Source of the DNA: Bacillota bacterium
Lineage (GTDB): Bacteria > Bacillota > Clostridia > Acetivibrionales > DSM-1351
DNA: 25,473 bases
Direction of reading: 5' to 3'
Assembly: GCA_023441625.1 (NCBI GenBank)
Contig: JAEZOA010000120.1
Location: 1 to 25,473, forward strand
The notes beneath the pieces were generated by a model. It made no database searches. It had not been told where the DNA came from and saw only the letters and a list, made by a program, of their open reading frames with translations. Both the position numbers and the translations under genes were made by a program. Positions within the stretch are counted from its first letter, which is position 1, and each line of letters begins with the position of its first letter. Positions 1 through 7,625 of the stretch are shown piece after piece.

Positions 1-1787
1 ACATTCTTGTGTTGTTCGCACTTCTCCTTTGCATTTGCAGCAGTAAATACACTCCCAAATTCAAAAATCGAAAAATCCTCAGATACCTTTTCATTCTTCT
101 CAGCAAAACCCAGCATACCAGGAACCATACTTTCTCTTAAAGTATTTGCATCCTGAGCCTGAGAATTTATAACCTTAACCTGCCCGTTAGTTTCAATTTC
201 CATTCTGGCATTATAAGTGTTATCATACCAAATGTAGCTCATTACCTCGCTGGCACCAAACCTTTCGGAAAGCAGCTCTTTAATTTTGTGGTCTGTAAGT
301 CTTTCTTCATTATATTCAAGTGGTTTTAATGGAATATCAATCGTCTGTGGAATTATATTATCATATCCGTATATCCTGGTGATTTCCTCTATAATGTCAA
401 CCTTCATTGTGACATCCTTTGTTGCTCTGAAGGTTGGAACTTTTATTTTGAAAGTATCACCTTCCACTTCAACGTTGAATTCCAAGGACCTCAATACTTC
501 AACCATTTTTTCCTGAGATAAATTATTTCCAATATATCTGTCAATGTATGGCTTCGTAATTGTAATATCAATTGGCTCAAGCTTCTGGCAATAAACATCC
601 GATAATGCTGATGCAAATGTAATTTCTGAGTTCATATCCTTTAAAAGCTTAACAAATCTTTGAATAGCGATAACAGTAATATTAGGGTCAAGACATTTTT
701 CATAACGGGCACTTGCCTCAGTACGTAGGCCAATTTTAGTTGAACTCTTTCTAATTGAAGGACCATCAAAGGTAGCAGACTCCAGCAAAATAGATGTTGT
801 ATCCTCTAATACTTCGGAGTTTTCTCCACCCATAATACCAGCTATGGCCACAGGCCTTTCTTTATTGCAAATCAGCAGTACATCTTCAGGCAGATTTCTC
901 TGTGAACCATCTAGAGTCTTAAACATTGTTGGCTCTTTTGTAGACCTGACAACAATACCGCTTTCCACCTGTCTGCTGTCGAAGGCGTGCATTGGCTGTC
1001 CAAGCTCAAGCATTAAGTAGTTTGTTAAATCAACCAGTGGCGAAATTGGTCTCATTCCGCAGTAGAACAACCTTATTTTCATGTTTAATGAGGTTTCTAA
1101 ATTAGTAGCTCCATCTATTTTTATACTGGAATATCTGAGACACTTCTCTGTATCTTCTACCGTTAAGTCAATTTTATCCTTGTCCTCCGAACCTGCTAAA
1201 CTATCAAGCTGCATAGGCTTTAGCTCTTTACCGTAAATAGCCGCAATTTCACGAGCAATTCCATAGTGTCCCCATAAATCAGGTCTGTTTGTAAGTGACT
1301 TATTATCAATTTCAACTATAACATCATCAATATCTAAAATAGATTTGATGTCGGTACCGGGTGTATAATCTCCTTCTAAAATCAAAAGTCCACTGTGATC
1401 ATCACTAATACCAAGCTCTTGCGCTGAACAGAGCATACCAAAGCTTTCAACTCCAACCAACTTGACTTTTCCTAGCTTAGGAAGCTTTTTAACTGAACCT
1501 CCTATTTTTGCCAATGGAACTAAAATACCCTCAGTTACATTTGGTGCTCCACATACTATTTGAAGTATTTCTTCCCCTGAATCAACCTGAGTAATTTTAA
1601 GTTTTTTGGAATCCGGGTGAGGGACTACACTTAAAACCTTTCCAACTACAACATTTTGAATATCCTCACCAACGAATTCTACCTCCTCTACCTCTGCCGT
1701 TGACATGGTAAATCTATACCAAAGCTCCTTTATATCTATGCCCTCTAAATCAACATAATCCTTAATCCAGTTTAATGATATTTTCAA
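1..1787 (-). CDS. pheT: Phenylalanyl-tRNA synthetase beta subunit (3' end off window)
   Basis: Beta subunit of the alpha2-beta2 cytoplasmic enzyme that charges tRNA-Phe; it contributes tRNA binding and editing of mischarged Tyr. My translation starts MKISLNWIKDYVDLEG and gives about 595 residues before the window ends. Visible are the EMAP/tRNA-binding domain (about 40-150), the B3/4 editing domain (about 210-385, with RPISPLVDLTNY and QPMHAFD) and the B5 domain (about 400-475, IIEEITRIYGYD). Full-length PheT is near 790-800 residues, so roughly 200, including the C-terminal anticodon-binding domain, lie outside. The start is TTG at 1787; a GGAGGG site at 1795-1800 supports it and overlaps the pheS stop, so translation is probably coupled to pheS. 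Family assignment is firm. Confidence 0.95.
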   Translation of the reverse strand, partial: MKISLNWIKDYVDLEGIDIKELWYRFTMSTAEVEEVEFVGEDIQNVVVGKVLSVVPHPDSKKLKITQVDSGEEILQIVCGAPNVTEGILVPLAKIGGSVKKLPKLGKVKLVGVESFGMLCSAQELGISDDHSGLLILEGDYTPGTDIKSILDIDDVIVEIDNKSLTNRPDLWGHYGIAREIAAIYGKELKPMQLDSLAGSEDKDKIDLTVEDTEKCLRYSSIKIDGATNLETSLNMKIRLFYCGMRPISPLVDLTNYLMLELGQPMHAFDSRQVESGIVVRSTKEPTMFKTLDGSQRNLPEDVLLICNKERPVAIAGIMGGENSEVLEDTTSILLESATFDGPSIRKSSTKIGLRTEASARYEKCLDPNITVIAIQRFVKLLKDMNSEITFASALSDVYCQKLEPIDITITKPYIDRYIGNNLSQEKMVEVLRSLEFNVEVEGDTFKIKVPTFRATKDVTMKVDIIEEITRIYGYDNIIPQTIDIPLKPLEYNEERLTDHKIKELLSERFGASEVMSYIWYDNTYNARMEIETNGQVKVINSQAQDANTLRESMVPGMLGFAEKNEKVSEDFSIFEFGSVFTAANAKEKCEQHKN

Positions 1788-1799
1788 TTTGCTTCCCTC

Positions 1800-2831
1800 C
1801 TATCTTACCGAAAATTGTTCCATTGCTCTCAAATCTCCAGAGTTGAGAACACGGATATCACTGATTCCATATTTCATCATTGCAAGTCTTGTAAGTCCCA
1901 CACCAAACGCAAAGCCTGTATATTCTTCTGGGTCAATACCTCCAGCACGCAAAACATTTGGATGCACCATACCACATGGAAGCAATTCAATCCAGCCTGA
2001 ATGCTTACAGGTTGGACAGCCAGCACCACCGCATATCATACAATTCAAATCCAATTCAAAGCCTGGCTCAACAAATGGGAAAAAGCCCGGTCTTAATCTG
2101 ACTTTGACATCCCTTTTAAATACCTCTGATAACAGTATTTTCATAACATATATTAAATTTGCGATAGATACATTTTTATCTATCATCATACCCTCTAACT
2201 GAAAGAAAGTATTTTCATGTGATGCATCAGTGTTTTCATTTCTGAAGCACCTGCCCGGAGCAATAACCTTTAGAGGTGCTCCATACTTTTGCATTGCTCT
2301 TACCTGACATGGTGAGGTATGAGGTCTTAGACATGAGCCATTTTCCAACCAGTAAGTATCCTGCATATCTCTTGCAGGATGATTCTTTGGAATATTTAAA
2401 GCCTCAAAACTATAGAATTCCTCCTCAACCTCAGGTCCGTCAACAATATTAAAGCCCATTCCTGTAAATATTTTTTCTACTTCCTTTTGTACAATTGTAA
2501 CAGGATGCAGAGAGCCCACCTGAAACTTTGTCCCGGGCAATGAAATGTCAAAGCTTGAACCCTTGCTCAATGTCTTTTTTACCTCATTATTACTGATTTC
2601 CTTAATTTTCGCCTCTAAAATTTCACTCAATTCATTTTTCAGCTCATTTGCCTCTTGTCCAAACTGCTTTCTTTCCTCAATAGCCATGTTTTTGAGATCC
2701 TTGAGCATTTCTGTCAATTCACCCTTTTTTCCAAGAAGTTTTACTCTGAGATCTTCAACCTCTACACTGCTAGAAGCTTCTTTAATTTTGCCAAGAGCAA
2801 TGTCTCTTAAATTACTAATTTTTTCAATCAC
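1800..2831 (-). CDS. pheS: Phenylalanyl-tRNA synthetase alpha subunit
   Basis: Catalytic subunit of PheRS, a class II synthetase, 343 residues, normal length. An N-terminal coiled coil (about 1-90) for tRNA contact is followed by the catalytic core: motif 1 region around GPEVEEEFYSFEALNIP (132-148), motif 2 around GRCFRNENTDASHENTFFQLEG (193-214, with the FRNE arginine) and motif 3 GFAFGVGLTRLAMMKYG (306-322). A Cys-rich loop (CxxCxxxxCxxC, about 264-275), as in many clostridial PheS, may bind a metal. The start is GTG at 2831 with AAGGAGA about 8 nt upstream. It is first in the operon, with pheT 12 nt downstream of its stop, and is controlled by the T-box leader upstream. Confidence 0.97.
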   Translation of the reverse strand: MIEKISNLRDIALGKIKEASSSVEVEDLRVKLLGKKGELTEMLKDLKNMAIEERKQFGQEANELKNELSEILEAKIKEISNNEVKKTLSKGSSFDISLPGTKFQVGSLHPVTIVQKEVEKIFTGMGFNIVDGPEVEEEFYSFEALNIPKNHPARDMQDTYWLENGSCLRPHTSPCQVRAMQKYGAPLKVIAPGRCFRNENTDASHENTFFQLEGMMIDKNVSIANLIYVMKILLSEVFKRDVKVRLRPGFFPFVEPGFELDLNCMICGGAGCPTCKHSGWIELLPCGMVHPNVLRAGGIDPEEYTGFAFGVGLTRLAMMKYGISDIRVLNSGDLRAMEQFSVR

Positions 2832-2867
2832 GTCTATTATCTCCTTTCATTGTTAACTTTTTTGACA

Positions 2868-2903
2868 ATATAAAAGCCCTCATCCCACAAAAGGGACGAA
2901 GGC
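2868..2903 (-). terminator. Rho-independent terminator of the T-box leader
   Basis: On the minus strand GCCTTCGTCCC (2903-2893) can pair with GGGATGAGGGC (2886-2876) over a 6-nt loop, 11 pairs including two G-U, followed by TTTTATATT. It lies directly after the T-box sequence, the position where terminator and antiterminator compete. Confidence 0.88.
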
Positions 2904-3176
2904 ATTCTTCGCGGTACCACCCAGATTTTTCAGTAATATAGCCTTAAAATGACTAACAGTTTGATTACTATCTCCAGCAATCTGTTCAAGTCCTTCCAAA
3001 AGGGCTATATAAACTAAACTCTTTCAATTTAACGGTTTAACCGGCAACTCCTACATATTAGTTCAGAGCCACAGCTTCGGAGGGAACTTGGGCAAGTTGT
3101 CTGCTAAAGGTACTTTCAGCCAATGATACCTTCTCTCTTAAACATCTTGTTCTCGCTTACTTTACTCCATCATTGC
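2868..3176 (-). ncRNA. T-box riboswitch, phenylalanine-specific
   Basis: tRNA-sensing leader of pheST. The T-box sequence TGGGTGGTACCGCG reads on the minus strand at 2923-2910 and pairs with the uncharged tRNA acceptor end. Stem I starts near 3175: GGAG (3168-3165) pairs with CTCC (3082-3079), closing a specifier loop whose 5' side carries the usual AGTA and whose 3' side begins TTC (3086-3084), a Phe codon. A K-turn-like GATG/CGAAG lies just below. Uncharged tRNA-Phe should favour the antiterminator and turn pheST on. The T-box is certain; the specifier assignment comes from hand folding. Confidence 0.93.
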
Positions 3177-3261
3177 TTTTAATGATTTTATACTAGCTTA
3201 CATTTAATTGTTTGCAACCATTAATTGGAATCTCAATGTAAATTAGATTTATATGCTAGTT

Positions 3262-3290
3262 ATTATAGCAATATAGAATAAAACATTCAA
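3262..3290 (-). promoter_or_regulatory. Promoter of the pheST T-box transcript
   Basis: Minus-strand TTGAAT (3290-3285), 17-bp spacer, TATAAT (3267-3262). Transcription would start near 3255, about 80 nt before stem I. Close match to the vegetative sigma consensus. Apart from this promoter and the leader, I see no gene in 3177-3484. Confidence 0.8.
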
Positions 3291-3484
3291 GGGTTTAATT
3301 TTTCATATGGTATTCCCACCCTTTATTACGTGTAAATCTATCAAATTATTAATTGATGTATCAGTGTTATTTCTATCTTCCCAGCTTAAATGTTGTGTTT
3401 TAATTCCTCTTCAGGTACCATGTGTTAATGACTGATATTCAGAGACCACTTCTTGCTTTGTGTCCTGAATACTTTCCACATCCT

Positions 3485-5488
3485 CTATACCTTAAAGTGT
3501 GAAACTGTCTTTATTAACAACTCTGACTTATCTTTCGAAGATGCTGCCATCTTTATAACTCTTTCCGACATTTCTGTTATAACAGCTGCTCCTTGTGCAA
3601 TATTAGAAGCTCCCTGTGCTTCTTCATTGGAAGCAATTGCTACTTCATCTATTGCTTTAACCATGTTCTGAATTGAAGCCAAGAGTTCTTCGGAGGTAGC
3701 ACTGAAATCAGTTACCATATCATTTATACTAATCGAATTCTGGCTATATTTTTCACTGGAACTAACAAGAAAATCGTAATCGTTCAATACCTTTTTGTCG
3801 ATAAATTCTAAAATTTCACCCGAACTTGAGGAAAGAGCCTTGACCGCATCAAATATTACCTTAGTAACTTCCTGTATTCTGGAAATTGTACTTTTAGAGC
3901 CTTCAGCCAGTGTTCTTATTTCATCGGCAACAACTGCAAAACCTCTTCCAGCTTCACCTGCTCTCGCGGCCTCAATTGCTGCATTTAATGCAAGTAAATT
4001 GGTTTGTGAAGTTATTTCAAGTATGGCCTCGGAGAGTTCATTAATTTTATTTACTGCCTTTGATTGTTCAATTGCACTCTGCAGTTCCAGCTTTGTCCTT
4101 TCATAAATTTCAAGAGCATTTTCTTTTGAAGATATTGCATTTAGCTTCATTTCTTCGCTCATCCTAATTACGTCACCTACTGTATTTGCACTTTCCTGTG
4201 CTTTAACTGAAATAGAATCAATAGCTTTTTCAATTTCTGTCGAGGTAGCATTCATTTCTTCGGTGGAAGCAGCTGTCTCCTCAGTCCCTGCCGAAAGTTC
4301 TTCAGTTGTAGCAGATATTTCTTCAATGTTCTTGTTGAGCTGATCCATCTCAGAATTAATACTAATAAGCATTTGACTTACATCGGATGACTCAGCAACA
4401 ACTTCTTTTATAATTTTTTTTACCGATTGCTGCATGGTATAAATTGCATGCGCAAGTATACCTGTTTCATCATTCATTTTTAGGAGCTCCTTTGGTATCT
4501 CCCTTGTAAAATCTCCTGTTGCCACAACTTTCAGATGGTCTGAAGCAGTCTGTATAGGTTTTGAAATACTTCTTGAAATTAATAATGTTATTACAAGACT
4601 TATTCCGAGGAAAATAATTGATACAACTACCGTATATACAGCAAGTGTGTTTATTCGTGCCATGGCTTCTGACTTTGGGGCTGTTATAGCTAATGACCAA
4701 TTAGTTCCCGGTACCGGGGCAAAGCCCATATACTTAGTTACACCTTTATAGCTGTATTCACCTACTCCTTCTTTTCCTTCTACCATCTGTTGCTCTAATT
4801 CCACCAGCTGTTTTAATTCTGGATCCTCTTTTAAATTTTCAAAATCGTTATCCATGTTAATAACTAAATCTTGATTCTTGTGGGCTACTGTTGTACCCTG
4901 CTTATTAATCATAAAAGCAGTTCCACTTTCCCCAAACTTGATATCGTTTGTAATATCACTTAATCTATTCCCATCCCTGGCAGCAACCAATACACCCTTT
5001 ACCGTATTGCCGTCTTTAATTGGAACTGCATAGAGCACTACCATAGAATTAACAGTTTTACTTAATATAGGGTCCGAAACTGCCCATTTGCCTGATTTTG
5101 CTTCTATAAAATAATCTCTATCTGCAATTGATGATGTATTGCCATTTGTGTATCTAGCATTACCTTCCATGTCTGCAATGAACATATATAAATGACCGCT
5201 TCTTGCCGCTTCATTTTTTAGCAAAAGCATCTTCTCATCCATACTCAAATTATCTTCCTTTATTAAACTGGTTTCGGCCAGTATTTCAAGTGCATTAAAT
5301 TGTGAATTAACTCTCTCCTGGACAAGTTTTGATGATTCTTTCGCCATTTGTAATAAGGATTCATCAATACTGGCGATTAAGGCATTTGCTGATGTTATGT
5401 ATGCCATAATCCCAAGTCCAGCACAAATAATGAGTATTAATAACCCAAAAAATAAAATTAGCTTCGTTTTAATACTTCTTAACTTCAT
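3485..5488 (-). CDS. Methyl-accepting chemotaxis protein with dCache sensor
   Basis: Inner-membrane chemoreceptor signalling to CheA/CheW, 667 residues from the chosen start. Order: TM1 (about 8-31), extracellular dCache ligand-binding region (about 35-275, with DRDYF and the SDPILSKTVNS/AVPI stretch), TM2 (about 283-306), HAMP (about 307-360) and the cytoplasmic signalling coiled coil, whose hairpin tip ITSQTNLLALNAAIEAARAG (492-511) is the kinase-control motif. An ATG 15 nt further upstream is in frame, but the GGAGG site (5497-5501) would then lie inside the gene, so ATG at 5488 is preferred. It is monocistronic, with no che genes nearby. The ligand cannot be read from sequence. Confidence 0.95.
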   Translation of the reverse strand: MKLRSIKTKLILFFGLLILIICAGLGIMAYITSANALIASIDESLLQMAKESSKLVQERVNSQFNALEILAETSLIKEDNLSMDEKMLLLKNEAARSGHLYMFIADMEGNARYTNGNTSSIADRDYFIEAKSGKWAVSDPILSKTVNSMVVLYAVPIKDGNTVKGVLVAARDGNRLSDITNDIKFGESGTAFMINKQGTTVAHKNQDLVINMDNDFENLKEDPELKQLVELEQQMVEGKEGVGEYSYKGVTKYMGFAPVPGTNWSLAITAPKSEAMARINTLAVYTVVVSIIFLGISLVITLLISRSISKPIQTASDHLKVVATGDFTREIPKELLKMNDETGILAHAIYTMQQSVKKIIKEVVAESSDVSQMLISINSEMDQLNKNIEEISATTEELSAGTEETAASTEEMNATSTEIEKAIDSISVKAQESANTVGDVIRMSEEMKLNAISSKENALEIYERTKLELQSAIEQSKAVNKINELSEAILEITSQTNLLALNAAIEAARAGEAGRGFAVVADEIRTLAEGSKSTISRIQEVTKVIFDAVKALSSSSGEILEFIDKKVLNDYDFLVSSSEKYSQNSISINDMVTDFSATSEELLASIQNMVKAIDEVAIASNEEAQGASNIAQGAAVITEMSERVIKMAASSKDKSELLIKTVSHFKV

Positions 5489-5562
5489 CAAAATTTCCTC
5501 CATTTAATTATTCTTATCAAAGAGAATGTCGAATATTGTATTATTATTGTGTTTTATGTAGT

Positions 5563-5596
5563 TTATTGTCTTATTATATAGTATTACTGTCTTATT
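5563..5596. repeat. Pair of 13-bp direct repeats 21 bp apart upstream of the chemoreceptor gene
   Basis: TTATTGTCTTATT (5563-5575) and TTACTGTCTTATT (5584-5596) differ at one base and are offset 21 bp, two helical turns, so they present the same DNA face. They lie 75-110 bp upstream of the chemoreceptor start. A regulator site is possible; AT-rich chance similarity cannot be excluded. Confidence 0.35.
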
Positions 5597-5638
5597 GAAC
5601 AGTTATATTTTGGGTATTTTATTTTTATTTTAAAACAG

Positions 5639-5735
5639 TTCCCGAGTTTTGATGAACAAAAACTTTGGGAAGGAGAATAGTTTGATGGATACTATGCCAT
5701 CTTAACAAATGAATACAAGTAGTCAGACGAAAAAG
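5639..5735 (+). pseudogene. Decayed transposase fragment (IS4/IS1634-like)
   Basis: In one frame the plus strand reads FPSFDEQKLWEGE, stop, FDGYYAILTNEYK, stop, SDEK. The pattern FDE-K-x-E-FDGYYAI-TNE-SDE resembles the region before the final catalytic residue in IS1634/IS4-type DDE transposases (from memory of the family, no search). Two in-frame stops and no flanking open frame make it a dead scrap. It sits between the chemoreceptor and tlp genes. Confidence 0.45.
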
Positions 5736-5741
5736 ATGATT

Positions 5742-5784
5742 GGCATAGCCGCAACATTAGAACAGCAATTATTGCGGCCATGCC
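5742..5784 (-). terminator. Long inverted repeat, possible tlp terminator
   Basis: GGCATAGCCGCAA (5742-5754) and TTGCGGCCATGCC (5772-5784) form 13-bp arms with one mismatch around a 17-nt loop. It lies 19 bp beyond the tlp stop and on the minus strand is followed, after seven bases, by TTTTT, so it could end tlp transcription. It may equally be an end of the decayed insertion element next to it. Confidence 0.45.
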
Positions 5785-5802
5785 TTTATGCAGTGTGTTG
5801 AT

Positions 5803-6009
5803 TTAATCTTCCTTAATTTCTTCCTTCATTTTATTCACAGCATCCTGCCTTCTAGAATTTTTTTCAATTAATCTTCTTTTCAGCAGATCATCATTGGCTT
5901 TCTCAAGTATTTCGTTTGCAACCTCAGCATTATGCATGGTTTTGTTAATTTTTGTTTTAACTCTTTCTTGATTACCTTCCCGATAATCTGGATTATGAGT
6001 ATGTTTCAT
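5803..6009 (-). CDS. tlp: Small acid-soluble spore protein of the Tlp family
   Basis: 68-residue, highly charged, Cys-free protein. The core INKTMHNAEVANEILEKAND, then LIEKNSRRQDAVNKMKEEIKED, matches the Tlp pattern (N-T-x-N-x-E-A-x-E...EKNxRRxxAxxxMxxEIKDE), a minor small acid-soluble spore protein made in the forespore. The N-terminus MKHTHNPDYRE replaces the usual KPDDR stretch. ATG at 6009 is preceded by AAGGAG about 10 nt upstream. The gene stands alone. Family call rests on pattern recognition and length. Confidence 0.8.
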   Translation of the reverse strand: MKHTHNPDYREGNQERVKTKINKTMHNAEVANEILEKANDDLLKRRLIEKNSRRQDAVNKMKEEIKED

Positions 6010-6135
6010 CCTTTAACACTCCTTATTTTTTAATTAATCTTCTTGAGTTTGATACTTTATCTATCATCTATTTCAGAAAAAGCTCATCTTTATTGTTTCC
6101 ACAAAAACAATTCGTAGACATAAACTAGAACTCAC

Positions 6136-6164
6136 TTGACTACATATATGGCAAATAATACAAT
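6136..6164 (+). promoter_or_regulatory. Plus-strand promoter upstream of small ORF and hydrolase
   Basis: TTGACT (6136-6141), 17-bp spacer, TACAAT (6159-6164). It could serve the 26-codon ORF at 6199 and possibly the hydrolase gene 340 bp downstream. Confidence 0.6.
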
Positions 6165-6198
6165 GTAATGTAATTAAAGAACTTAGAAGGAAAAAATC

Positions 6199-6279
6199 AT
6201 GAGTTACAAACGTTTAGACTTTGAGAGTGGTACTCGCGTTTTAAATCAAATAATGAATTATCCAATTAGAGATATTTAA
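6199..6279 (+). CDS. Small ORF, 26 codons, unknown
   Basis: Starts MSYKRLDFESG and ends PIRDI. It has an AGAAGG site about 9 nt before its ATG and sits about 30 nt after a good promoter, so it may be translated. Composition is mixed and charged, with no membrane segment. I do not recognise it; it could be the surviving front of a broken gene. Confidence 0.3.
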   Translation: MSYKRLDFESGTRVLNQIMNYPIRDI

Positions 6280-6296
6280 TAGATAATTATGATTTT

Positions 6297-6466
6297 TTGG
6301 AATAATACTACAAATAACTATATTTGTTGAAGGAAAATATAACGAAGCAGATTTTAGAGGTTGTGTAGTTGGTATGCTAGGAAGTAAAATACTTGGTACA
6401 GCTCTTTCCTTATTGATATTTATACCTTCAGCTTATGCAATTGTATTTGTAGCAAATATACTATAA
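6297..6466 (+). pseudogene. Fragment of an unrecognised membrane protein
   Basis: After an in-frame TGA, an open frame of about 56 codons reads FVEGKYNEADFRGCVVGMLG, then a hydrophobic run SLLIFIPSAYAIVFVANIL before TAA. No convincing start or ribosome site leads it. The content looks coding, with one membrane segment, so I read it as the tail of a decayed gene. The rest of 6010-6505 shows nothing further. Confidence 0.3.
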
Positions 6467-6505
6467 AAATATGTTGATAATTCGCAGTAGAATTGGAGAT
6501 TAAGT

Positions 6506-7510
6506 ATGAGAAAAAAGGTTGTTATAAAGGGGTTACCCTTTCAAACCTGGACACCCTCTATTAAAGGTTATAAAAATAGTATTAGTACCTTAGGACAGGT
6601 AATGATAAATGGTACTAAGCATGGGATCATGATTAGAGGTAATGACAAAAATAATCCTGTGATAATCTTTGTACATGGAGGCCCAGGCACCACTGAAATT
6701 CCATATGTAAGAAAATATCAGGACTTACTAGAACAGAATTTCACTGTTGTCCACTATGATGAAAGAGCTACAGGAAAATCATATCACTTTTTTGAAGATT
6801 ACTCAAACCTATCAATTGACTTGCTTGTAGAGGACTTAATTGCACTTACTGATTATGTAAGTAATAAACTTAATACAAAACAAATTATATTAGCAGGACA
6901 TTCTTTTGGAACAGTTGTAGCTATAAAAGCAGCAAACAAAGCACCTGAGAAGTATTTAGCCTATATTGGCATAGGTCAAATAGGTGACTTTTGGAGTAGA
7001 GAATTGGAGTCCTTAGAGTACTGTTTATCACAAGCCACGCTACAGAACAACTCTAAAGATATTAAAGATATAGAAGCTTGCCGTAAAAATGTAATTGATC
7101 ATAAAGGCACTTTTCCAAGAAAATTCACTAGAAAATATGGTGGAGTAGCACGGCTGATTAATGATGCAAGCGATATTGTTTCTGGTATAATACTAAGTCC
7201 TGAATACAACTTTTTTGATATAATTCGTTTCGGAAAGGGCCGCTCTATTTCAAATAAAACCCTTTGGACAGAACTTATGGAGCACAAGCTTCCAGATGAG
7301 GTCACAGAATTAAAAACACCTTGCTATTTTGTTATGGGTAAATATGATTATTTAACACCAGTAAAAACTGCTAAAGCTTACTTTGATACCATAACTGCTC
7401 CATTAAAAGAATTTATTATTTTTGATGAGTCAGCCCATTATCCACAATTTGAAGAAAAGCAGAAGTTTTATGAATGGATAAATGTAGTCTATGAAGGACT
7501 TAAGACATGA
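6506..7510 (+). CDS. Alpha/beta hydrolase, proline iminopeptidase-like
   Basis: 334-residue cytoplasmic hydrolase with no signal peptide. HGGPG at 57-61 is the oxyanion-hole motif typical of proline iminopeptidases and relatives (peptidase family S33). The nucleophile elbow is GHSFG (Ser133), the probable acid Asp281 (GKYDYLTP) and the catalytic base His311 (ESAHYPQFE), with a cap region around 150-260. ATG at 6506 has GGAG about 7 nt upstream. It is a lone plus-strand gene, convergent with the phosphorylase. The substrate (N-terminal proline peptides, or another amide or ester) cannot be settled from sequence. Confidence 0.85.
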   Translation: MRKKVVIKGLPFQTWTPSIKGYKNSISTLGQVMINGTKHGIMIRGNDKNNPVIIFVHGGPGTTEIPYVRKYQDLLEQNFTVVHYDERATGKSYHFFEDYSNLSIDLLVEDLIALTDYVSNKLNTKQIILAGHSFGTVVAIKAANKAPEKYLAYIGIGQIGDFWSRELESLEYCLSQATLQNNSKDIKDIEACRKNVIDHKGTFPRKFTRKYGGVARLINDASDIVSGIILSPEYNFFDIIRFGKGRSISNKTLWTELMEHKLPDEVTELKTPCYFVMGKYDYLTPVKTAKAYFDTITAPLKEFIIFDESAHYPQFEEKQKFYEWINVVYEGLKT

Positions 7511-7546
7511 CAGTAGCCTCCTGCTATCACCGTATAAACGAATAAA

Positions 7547-7573
7547 GAGATACCATTATGAAAATAGTATCTC
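7547..7573 (+). terminator. Weak hairpin after the hydrolase gene
   Basis: GAGATAC (7547-7553) and GTATCTC (7567-7573) form a 7-bp stem with a 13-nt AT-rich loop, 37 bp past the hydrolase stop. There is no clean T-run, so it may be a weak terminator or only an mRNA 3'-end structure. Confidence 0.3.
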
Positions 7574-7625
7574 CCTATCTATACATATATATTTGGTTTT
7601 AGCCTTCATTCTTCTTGCATTACTC

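Noticed and set aside
3300..3484. Protein-like minus-strand stretches after the chemoreceptor stop (for example EDVESIQDTKQEVVSEYQS)
   Set aside because: Short, in different frames, without starts, and similar to no family I know; not strong enough to call a gene or remnant.
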